Shown here piece after piece: positions 39,706 to 47,100 of a stretch of DNA of 56,933 nucleotides. Made by a program: the position numbers and the translations under genes. The number at the start of each line of letters is the position of its first letter. Positions within the stretch are counted from its first letter, which is position 1. Below the pieces are notes generated by a model. It had not been told where the DNA came from, did no database searches, and worked only from the letters and a program-made list of their open reading frames with translations. The stretch is from Myxococcales bacterium (GTDB taxonomy: Bacteria; Myxococcota; Myxococcia; Myxococcales; Myxococcaceae), in the NCBI GenBank assembly GCA_016191815.1, contig JACPVI010000084.1:1-56933 (forward strand), written 5' to 3'.

Positions 39706-40095
39706 ATGAACTGCCCCCGCTGCCTGACGCCGCTCAAGCCCATCCGCCACGAGCTGGGCGGCGTTGCCGTCGAGGCGATGAGGTGCCGGAAGTGCACCGG
39801 CCACTTCCTCGAGACCGCCGATCTTCGCCAGGTCGAGCAAGTGGTGGACGTGCGGCTGATTGATTGGCGGCATCTGCCCGGGGAGGAGACCCAAGCCCGC
39901 ATCCTCTTTTGTCCGCGCTGCGAGGGCCAGAAGGCGATGGACAAGGTGGTCTCCGATCGGGACAAGCGGGTGGTGATGGACCTGTGCGGCAGCTGCCAGG
40001 GGGTGTGGCTGGACTACGGGGAGCTGGAGGCGATCCAGCGCAAGGGCATTCTCGCGGCGCTCGCGGACATCCTCGACTTCATCCGCAAGGCCTGA
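39706..40095 (+). CDS. Double zinc-ribbon protein (zf-TFIIB family)
   Basis: 129 aa with two zf-TFIIB-type ribbons: MNCPRCLTPLKP with MRCRKCTGHFLE (four Cys), and LFCPRCEGQKAMDKVV with VMDLCGSCQGVWLDYGELEA (four Cys, followed by the signature W-L-D-x-G-E-L). Such proteins are cytoplasmic and of unclear function. It begins 19 nt after the PPC lipoprotein; whether it belongs functionally to the surface locus or only follows it is unknown. It is convergent with the Cys-rich repeat gene, 18 nt away. Confidence 0.9.
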   Translation: MNCPRCLTPLKPIRHELGGVAVEAMRCRKCTGHFLETADLRQVEQVVDVRLIDWRHLPGEETQARILFCPRCEGQKAMDKVVSDRDKRVVMDLCGSCQGVWLDYGELEAIQRKGILAALADILDFIRKA

Positions 40096-40113
40096 AAACA
40101 AGCTGACGGGTTT

Positions 40114-41301
40114 CTACGGACAACCCGCCGCGCCCGACGGCGCCAACATGCAGGCGTAGGAGAGCGGCCCGAAGGACGTGCAGGAGCTCACCTGGCAAGC
40201 ATCGGTCGCGGCTGGGCACGGCGCGAAGGGTCCGGGGACGCATTGGCCGCCGGAGCACACGTCGATGGTGCACCCATCTCCGTCGGCGTCGCAGATGCTG
40301 CCTTCGACGCAGCCGTTCCCCGCGTCGGGAGGGCAAGCGCTGGTCCCCGCCACGCAGATCCCCGCCTGGCAGAAGTCCAAGGTGCAGGCGTCGCCGTCCG
40401 CCTCACAGGGCATGGCGTCGACGCAAGCCGGGGATGGGGGAGCGCCCGCGTCGGAGGGGCATGCGCTCGGCCCCACCCTGCAGCTCCCGGCGAAGAAGAT
40501 GTCCTTCGTACAGGCGTCGCCGTCTGCCTCGCAAGGAGTCCCGTCGACGCACACCGGCGGAGGGGCGCTCACTCCGGGTGGCGGGCAGGCGGTGAGCCCC
40601 ACCACACAGTGCCCGGCAAAGTAGAAGTCCAGGGTGCAGGCATCTCCATCTGCGTCACATGGGACGCCGTCGACGCAGATGTGCGCGGCTCCGCCGTCGA
40701 GGGGCGAGCACGCGTTGGGCCCCACCACGCAGCGCCCGGCCGCGCAGAAGTCCAGAGTGCAGGCGTCGCCGTCCGCCTCGCAGGGAAGACCGTCGGCGCA
40801 CGCCGGTGGCTGCGGCGCGCCCCCGTCCGGCCGACAGGCGCTGGGCCCCACCACGCAATGCCCGGCGAAGAGGACGTCCTTGGTGCAGGCGTCACCGTCC
40901 ACCTCGCAAGGAGCGCCATCGATGCACATCAGCGGGGGGGCACCTGCGCCGGGAGGCGGACAGGCGGTGGGTCCGACGACGCAATGCCCGGCGAAGTAGT
41001 AGTCCATCGTGCAACTGTCGCCGTCCGCCTCGCAGGGAGCACCGTTGACGCACACCTGCACGGGCCCGCCGCCGGGAAGCGGGCAGGCGCTGGGCCCCAC
41101 CACGCAGTGGCCGGCGAGGCAGAGGTCGACCGTGCAGGCGTCGCCGTCCGCCTCGCAGGGCTGGAAATCCGGGCAGTGCAGGCCCGGATCCTCGAGTGCT
41201 CGGGCGGCCTGGGCTACCTGGGGCTGGGATGGCTCGGCACCGGCGCAGGCCATCAACGTGGAAGCAAGAAGCGGGACGATGCATCTGGGGTGATTGTGCA
41301 T
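40114..41301 (-). CDS. Lipoprotein with eight tandem Cys-rich repeats
   Basis: 395 aa. Signal with lipobox LMAC (Cys at about 19), a short linker, then eight repeats of 38-42 residues from residue 43 to 368 and a 27-residue Cys-containing cap. The consensus is C-x-x-G-x-P-C-E-A-D-G-D-A-C-T-x-D-x-C/F-x-A-G-x-C-V-V-G-P-x-A-C-P. Repeats 1, 4, 7 and 8 have six Cys; repeats 2, 3, 5 and 6 have five, the fourth Cys being replaced by Tyr, Leu, Tyr and Phe. The start at 41301 has GGAGGT upstream. The protein is probably an extended, disulfide-rich outer-surface rod. Similar C-D-G-x-x-C repeats occur in other myxobacterial proteins. Confidence 0.88.
   Translation of the reverse strand: MHNHPRCIVPLLASTLMACAGAEPSQPQVAQAARALEDPGLHCPDFQPCEADGDACTVDLCLAGHCVVGPSACPLPGGGPVQVCVNGAPCEADGDSCTMDYYFAGHCVVGPTACPPPGAGAPPLMCIDGAPCEVDGDACTKDVLFAGHCVVGPSACRPDGGAPQPPACADGLPCEADGDACTLDFCAAGRCVVGPNACSPLDGGAAHICVDGVPCDADGDACTLDFYFAGHCVVGLTACPPPGVSAPPPVCVDGTPCEADGDACTKDIFFAGSCRVGPSACPSDAGAPPSPACVDAMPCEADGDACTLDFCQAGICVAGTSACPPDAGNGCVEGSICDADGDGCTIDVCSGGQCVPGPFAPCPAATDACQVSSCTSFGPLSYACMLAPSGAAGCP
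40198..41175 (-). repeat. Eight tandem coding repeats of 114-126 bp
   Basis: The DNA encoding the Cys-rich repeats. Unit pairs 2/5, 3/6 and 4/7 resemble each other more than neighbours do (for example C-T-K-D only in units 3 and 6; C-T-L-D-F-C only in 4 and 7), so a three-unit block of about 375 bp was duplicated as a whole. This makes the array a higher-order repeat prone to unequal recombination. Confidence 0.75.
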
Positions 41302-41857
41302 GTGCACCTCCGCGGCTGCCGTGGTGCAAGCGGCCCGCCTGGCGCAACCGTGCGGATTCACCCGCAGGCAAGTGGGTCGCCTTCACCCGCTGCCCGAGCG
41401 CCCACTCCGCCGCGCGCGGCGCAGCGGGCGGAAACTCGGGGCGGAGGCAATGCGAAACGGGCCGGATCAGCCGGAATCACCGGGTCGGCCAGAATACGCA
41501 GCCGCCTTCGAGCGCAGGCTGAAAGGGAACTTCCGTTCGCGGTGAGCCTGTCGAATCGCCTTCCGTGCAACCCTGTCAGTCACCGCTTGCCGGGGGGTCC
41601 GGCCCGACTCGGCTGGCCGTCGTCCTCCGGCACTGGCTGGGTGTGGATCTCATCCTGAGCAAGGCATCGATACCGGTCGCCCACCCCGTCCGGGCCAGTC
41701 GCGAACTCGCGTACGCTGCGGCGTGCGCCCAGGTTGCTTCGGGCGCAGGCCCCGCGCGGCCGCTTCTGGGCCGGGGTGTCAGATGCGGCCGCCAAATCCC
41801 GACCCTCCGGTCGCTCCCACCCGCCTGGCCGTGCCCCGCGCCCGCCCTCCCTTGCCT
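41302..41857. other. Gene-free stretch of about 550 bp
   Basis: Open frames are present on both strands but overlap antisense, lack ribosome-binding sites and show no family resemblance. The promoter of the Cys-rich lipoprotein should lie in the left part. Otherwise nothing was recognised until the inverted-repeat element at 41858. Confidence 0.5.
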
Positions 41858-42019
41858 TTTTTTCCAACGTGAATGTGAATTCACGTTCATTTTTACTGGC
41901 AACTTTCGGCCGCCGACTCGCTCGGCAACCCAGCGCAAGTACTGGCGAAAACCGGAGGCCGGGTCGCACTGCGGGTGCGGCTTTTCGTGAACGTGAATTC
42001 ACATTCACGATGGAAAAAA
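41858..42019. repeat. 162-bp element bounded by 32-bp inverted repeats
   Basis: The arms 41858-41889 and 41988-42019 are inverted copies with 31 of 32 bases matching, separated by 98 bp. Each arm starts with a T-run (TTTTTTCC) and contains a near-palindrome centred on GAATTC (TGAATGTGAATTCACGTTCA). The arms are A/T-rich against a very GC-rich background. The layout fits a miniature inverted-repeat transposable element (MITE) or a paired protein-binding site; no target-site duplication was identified. A transposase relic lies about 110 bp to the right. Confidence 0.75.
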
Positions 42020-42130
42020 GCCGGCCCCCACTCGGGGACGCAGCGCGTTCGCGCCGCGCAGCCCTCTCGCGGTCTGGGTCTATGCCAGCCTCAGGGGGAT
42101 TCATCACTCGACCGAGCTGGTGCCGAGGCA

Positions 42131-42510
42131 CTGAAGACAGATATCGCGCTCTGTTACCTGGCCTGGGGTTTCAGCATCTCGGCGTCGAGGCTGCGCAAGT
42201 TCCGGCGGCACCACGGCGACTTCTTCGAAGCCGCCATCCAGCAGACGCTGGGGTTGGCCGAGAAGGCGGGATTGCTCGACACGAGCGAGTTGGCCATCGA
42301 CAGCGTTCGACTCCGCGCACGCCTCGCTCGCGGCGACGAGGACCCTGGCCCGCTCGGTTGCTGCGTTTCACGGCCGATGCCGGGTACACCTCGGAAGAGG
42401 ATCTGCTCTTCGCGCTGAACGCACCAACTGGCGTGGAAGTCCTGCTCGAGGACGGGCCGCTGCGCGGCCACCGCACCCGGGTGGGGGCTGCGACATACGC
42501 GACAACCTGA
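42131..42510 (+). pseudogene. Transposase relic (IS1182/IS5-like)
   Basis: Two fragments in different frames. The first, LKTDIALCYLAWGFSISASR with LRKFRRHHGDFFEAAIQQTL and AEKAGLLDTSELAIDSVRLR, matches the region of IS1182/IS5-type transposases around R-F-R-R-H and the D of the catalytic strand. The second, LRFTADAGYTSEEDLLFALN, matches the later D-A-G-Y-x-S-E-E motif. The section between is deleted and the C-terminus is missing. The element cannot transpose by itself. Confidence 0.75.
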
Positions 42511-42605
42511 CGGGGACTTGTCAGGTGCTTATTTGGATCAACCCTCTCGGGCTGAACGGGACCTGCCGCTCAGGATGAGAGCCACACCCCGCCGGCTGCT
42601 GGCCG

Positions 42606-43031
42606 CTACTGGCCTGCGTCGCCCGCCTTGAGGCCGCGCCCGGTGACGGGGACCAGCTTCTGCGGGGTGTTCTCGGCGTTGGAGACGATGGTGATGGTGG
42701 CCGAGTAGTTCTTCTCCGCGGTAGGCGCGAAGATGATCTGGATATAGGTCCGCTCGTTGCCCTTCAGCTCGCTCTTGAGCGGCCCGTTGATGGTGAAGGC
42801 CGAGTCGCCGGCCATCGAGACGCTGGTGATGAGCAGGTTCTCCAGCCCCTTGTTCTGCAGCATCAAGGACTCCTGGGGCTTGGTGCCGATGAAGGTGCCG
42901 CTGCCGAACTCCTGGCTGAAGCCAATCGAGTCGCGGTCCACCACCAGTTGCGGCTTCTGCGGCATCGGTTCCTTCCCACAGGAGGCGAGAGCGAGGAAGA
43001 TGGCGAGCCAGGGTACGGAACGACAAGTCAT
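42606..43031 (-). CDS. Lipoprotein with ASH/choice-of-anchor-D-like domain
   Basis: 141 aa. Signal MTCRSVPWLAIFLALASC gives lipobox LASC. The single beta-sandwich domain has QESLMLQNKGLENLLITSVS, FTINGPLKSELKGNERTYIQ and IIFAPTAEKNYSATITIVSN, the pattern of ASPM-SPD2-Hydin / choice-of-anchor D domains. GAGGGAG precedes the ATG at 43031 at good spacing. Its start codon overlaps, on the opposite strand, that of the gene at 43030. It is predicted to sit in the outer envelope; the function is unknown. Confidence 0.85.
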   Translation of the reverse strand: MTCRSVPWLAIFLALASCGKEPMPQKPQLVVDRDSIGFSQEFGSGTFIGTKPQESLMLQNKGLENLLITSVSMAGDSAFTINGPLKSELKGNERTYIQIIFAPTAEKNYSATITIVSNAENTPQKLVPVTGRGLKAGDAGQ

Positions 43032-43560
43032 GTTCGACTCCCTCAAGAGTGCGGCCCGGCCGGTTTTATCGCCGCTGGGCCCGCTCGTCCAAGCGGCGGT
43101 TTGGCTGGCGGTGCTTTCCGGCTGCGGCCAGGGCGGACGCGAGGGCTTCATCGCCGGAAGAGTGCTCGACCGCTGCGACACCGGCTGGCCCGTCTGCGAC
43201 CGGGTGGCGGGGTGCCTGCTGGGAGACCAGAGCTACATCGAAGGCAAGCTCCCCGGCAGCGGACTCTTGGCGGTGCAGGTGTTCGAGCTGTCCACGGTGA
43301 GGCTCTCCTTCTATCTGGAGAGCGTCTCGGCCGCGGGCACCGAGACCGCGCTCAGCTTCTTCGAGGACAAGTGCCGCTCGCGCATCCGGCAGACCATCAC
43401 CGGGCGAATCTTCGTGGGAGAGGCGCAGAAGATGGGCTGGGTGTACCGCGAGGCGGAGCTGTCCGGAGTGGGGGACCACCTCATCGAATTCTCCTCCGAC
43501 ACCCGGGCGGACTACCTCGCGAAGGTCGAGGTCATCCCCAAGCGGATCCAGACCGAGTAG
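43030..43560 (+). CDS. Lipoprotein of unknown function
   Basis: 176 aa. N-terminus MFDSLKSAARPVLSPLGPLV followed by a hydrophobic stretch with lipobox VLSGC (about residues 29-33). The mature part has five Cys (for example RCDTGWPVCDRVAGCLLGDQ) and a beta-rich body (VQVFELSTVRLSFYLESVSA); no family was recognised. The ATG at 43030 lies within CATG, so it overlaps the divergent start at 43031. Its ribosome-binding site is weak. The only other in-frame starts lie beyond the signal peptide, which supports this one. It is followed after two bases by a small membrane protein gene. Confidence 0.75.
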   Translation: MFDSLKSAARPVLSPLGPLVQAAVWLAVLSGCGQGGREGFIAGRVLDRCDTGWPVCDRVAGCLLGDQSYIEGKLPGSGLLAVQVFELSTVRLSFYLESVSAAGTETALSFFEDKCRSRIRQTITGRIFVGEAQKMGWVYREAELSGVGDHLIEFSSDTRADYLAKVEVIPKRIQTE

Positions 43561-43562
43561 CG

Positions 43563-43958
43563 ATGGACGCCGAATCGCGCGCCGAACAAATCCTGGAGCA
43601 CCCCTTCACCTCGGTGGACCTCCAGCTCGCCGGGGTGATGGCGCTCTTGGGGCTGGGCGCGTCTTTCTACCTGCGAAGCCGGGGAGAGCTGATTCTGATG
43701 CGGGCGGCGATGGGAGGAGCGGCGGCGGCCTTCCTCGGGGGCTGGCTCGTCCACCAGGACCGGCTGGCCCGACTCCTCGAGCTAGGGCCAGGTGCATGGA
43801 CCTCGCTGGTGCCGGCCGCGCTCGCGGCGGCCGTGGCGGCGTCCTTCGCCGACAGGTCGCGGTGGCTCAAGGTGGCGGCCTTCTGCGGCCTCGGCTTCGG
43901 GCTTCTCGCGCGGCTCGCGCTCTTCTTCCTCCGGGGTGCGGGCGACGCGGGAGCTTGA
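43563..43958 (+). CDS. Small membrane protein, probable operon partner
   Basis: 131 aa with about four hydrophobic segments (VDLQLAGVMALLGLGASFYL, LMRAAMGGAAAAFLGGWLVH, SLVPAALAAAVAASF, VAAFCGLGFGLLARLALFFL) and a short acidic N-terminus, DAESRAEQILEHPFTSV. I do not recognise a family. It begins two bases after the lipoprotein stop, so it is translated from the same transcript. An inner-membrane protein working with the lipoprotein is a reasonable but unproven guess. Confidence 0.7.
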   Translation: MDAESRAEQILEHPFTSVDLQLAGVMALLGLGASFYLRSRGELILMRAAMGGAAAAFLGGWLVHQDRLARLLELGPGAWTSLVPAALAAAVAASFADRSRWLKVAAFCGLGFGLLARLALFFLRGAGDAGA

Positions 43959-44120
43959 CTTCGCTCGAACAGGGGAACTGTCGAGAAACCGACGAATCAC
44001 TGGCCGCGAAGGCGCGGCACACTGATCAGCACCGCCGGAATTTCTCAGCCCATGAGGCCGGCGTGTGCTAAGAGACCGCGGTCCCGGGCACTCCGGCTCA
44101 ACTGAAGGGGGTTTCACCGA

Positions 44121-47100
44121 ATGCGTTCCCTCGCTCGCGTCGCTGGCTGCATCACCGCTGCGCTCTTCGCCGTCGCTTGCGGCAACCCGCCGCCGAAGGT
44201 GAAGCCGACGGCCACGGCCAGCGCCGGCCAGGCGGCGACCTACTCGGTGGGAGACGTGGTGCGGCTGGACGGCTCGGCCAGCACTGACCCGGGCGGCGCC
44301 GGCCTCACATTCATGTGGGGCTTCCTCAGCGTGCCCTCGGGCTCGAAGGTGGAGTTCAACGACGCCAGCATGATGTCGCCCTACTTCGTGCCGGACAAGG
44401 CCGGCGACTACGAGCTAAGGCTCATCGTGAAGAACGCGGAGACCGCGTCGGATCCGGCGCAGGTCAGCGTGAAGGTGAGCGCCAAGCAGCCGGTGGCCCG
44501 CATCAAGGACGACGTGGTCCGCCCCGGCACGATGGTGACCTTGGATGGCTCGGAGTCGACCTCCTTCAGCAACTCGCCGCTCACCTTCAAGTGGACGGTG
44601 AAGGACCCGCAGAGCCTGCCCGTGACGCTGCTCAACAAGGACTCGGCCCGCCCCTCCTTCCGGGCTGAGCTTCTGGGCGCCCACGCGGTGGAGTTGACCG
44701 TCAACGACGACCCGAAGCAGGACCCGAAGTCGGACTCCACGGTGGCCAAGGCCACGGTGTTCGTGAGCTACGACCTCAACAAGCCGGTGGCCAACGCCGG
44801 GGAGGACCAGACGGTCGGCCCGAGCGACACCGTGACTCTCTCCGCGGCGGGGAGCTTCACCACCAACCTCAAGCCGGCCACCTCGGAGTTCCGCCCGCTC
44901 ACCTACGCCTGGACCTTGGTGCTCAAGCCCTCGGGCTCGACTGCCACCCTCGCCAACGCCACCACCCAGAGCCCCACCTTCACCGCGGACAAGGTCGGCC
45001 TCTACCGGGCCCGGCTGGTGGTGAACGACGGGCTCTTGAGCAGCGAGCCGGACTTCGTGGCCATCGACGCGGTGGACACCAACCAGCTTCCGGTAGCGAA
45101 CGCGGGCAGCAACTTCGTGGCCCCGATTGGCACCGCCGCCGCCCTGGACGGCTCTGCCAGCTACGACCCGGAGGGGATGACCCTCACCTACGCCTGGAGC
45201 TTCACCTCCAAGCCGACCGGCTCGGCCGCCACCCTGACCGGGGCGAACACCGTCAGCCCGAGCTTCACCCCGGACGTCTCCGGCATCTACCGCATCAAGC
45301 TGGTGGTCACCGACATGGGCATGAAGCAGAGCGCCCCCGCCCTGGTGGAGGTGACCGCCTTCGATCCCAACGGGACGCCGGTGGCCAACGCCGGCCCGAG
45401 CTTCACCGCGCCGATCGGCAAGGTGGTGAACCTGAACGGCTCGGCCAGCTACGATCCGGAGAACCAGGCCCTCACCTATGAGTGGACCTTCGTGTCGATT
45501 CCCACCGGGTCCACCTCCATTCTGACCGGGGCCAGCACCGCTACCCCGAGCTTCACCCCCGACAAGCTGGGGATGTACCGGGTGAAGCTGGTGGTGACGG
45601 ACACCGGCGGCAAGTCGAGCACGCCGGCGGTGGTGGACATCACGGTGATCGATCCCAACCAGCCGCCGGTCGCGGTGGCGGGGAACGACCTCGAGGCGGC
45701 GATCAACGTCGCGGTGTCCATGAACGGCTCGGCCAGCTACGACCCGGAGGGGACCGCGCTGGCGTTCGCCTGGAGCTTCATCTCCGTGCCGACCGGCTCC
45801 ACCGCCACGCTGACCGGCGCGGGGAGCGCGACTCCGAGCTTCACCCCTGACCGGCTGGGCATCTACCGGATCCGGCTGGTGGTGACCGACTTCGAGGGGA
45901 AGAGCTCGGCTCCGGCGTTCCTGGAGGTGTTGGTGTTCGACCCCAACCAGGCGCCCACCGCGAACGCGGGGAGCAACTTCACCGCTCCGAAGGGCAAGCT
46001 GGTCACCCTGAACGGGACGGGCAGCTTCGACCCGGAGGGGACCACCCTTACCTACGCCTGGAGCTTCATCTCCATCCCCACTGGCTCCACTGCGACGCTG
46101 AGCGGGGCGGCCACCGACACGGTGACCTTCACTCCGGACCTGGTGGGAATCTACAGGGTGAAGCTGGTGGTGACGGATGCGGGAGGGAAGTCCAGCTCGC
46201 CCGCCACGGTGGACATCACCGCCACTGATCCGAACCGGGCTCCGGTGGCGAATACCGGCGGAGCGCTCAGCGCCAACTTGAATGCCGTGGTGAACCTCAA
46301 CGGCAGCGCCAGCTACGATCCTGACGGCCAGGCGCTCACCTACGCCTGGAGCTTCGTCACCATCCCGGCCGGCTCCACCGCCATCCTGACCGGCGCCATC
46401 ACCGCCACTCCGAGCTTCACCGCCGACCTGGTGGGCTTGTACCGGGCAAAGCTCGTGGTGACCGACCCGGATGGCGTGGCGAGCGCTCCGGCCACCGTGG
46501 ACATCACCGTGACGGATCCGAACAAGACGCCGGTGGCCTTCGCCGGCAACAACTTCAGCGCCCCGAAGAGCGTGGTGGCCACGCTCGATGGCTCGGGCAG
46601 CTATGACCCCGAGGGCCAGGCGCTGACCTACGCCTGGAGCTTCGTGTCGGTGCCCACCGGCTCCACCGCCACGTTGTCCAGCCCCGGCACGGTGAGCCCG
46701 ACTTTCACCCCGGACCTGATGGGTCTGTACCGGGCCCGCCTGGTGGTCACCGATGCCGCCGGCAAGTCCAGCCCCCCGTCGGTGGTGGACGTGAACGTCT
46801 TCGACGCCAACCAGTCGCCCGTGGCTAACCCGGGCCCGTGGCTCACCGTCGCCAGGGGCGCGCCGGTGCAGCTCAACGGCTCGGCGAGCTTCGATCCGGA
46901 GGGAGGGGCGCTCACCTACGCGTGGACCTTCGTCTCCATCCCGACCGGCTCCACCGCGACTCTCACCGGGGCCAATACCGCCACCCCGAGCTTCACCCCG
47001 GACCTCCTCGGCACCTATACGGTTCGGCTAGTGGTGACCGATCCGGTCGGCGCCTCCAGCTCTCCCGGCACCACCACCGTCGACGTGAGGAACGGCGCGC

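Noticed and set aside
40198-41175. CRISPR or non-coding satellite
   Set aside because: The repeats keep a single reading frame with conserved cysteines, a signal peptide and a ribosome-binding site, so they are coding.
41734-42510. Intact 258-residue gene
   Set aside because: Only its last part resembles a transposase, the preceding part is unrelated, and the matching N-terminal segment is in a different frame; treated as a pseudogene.
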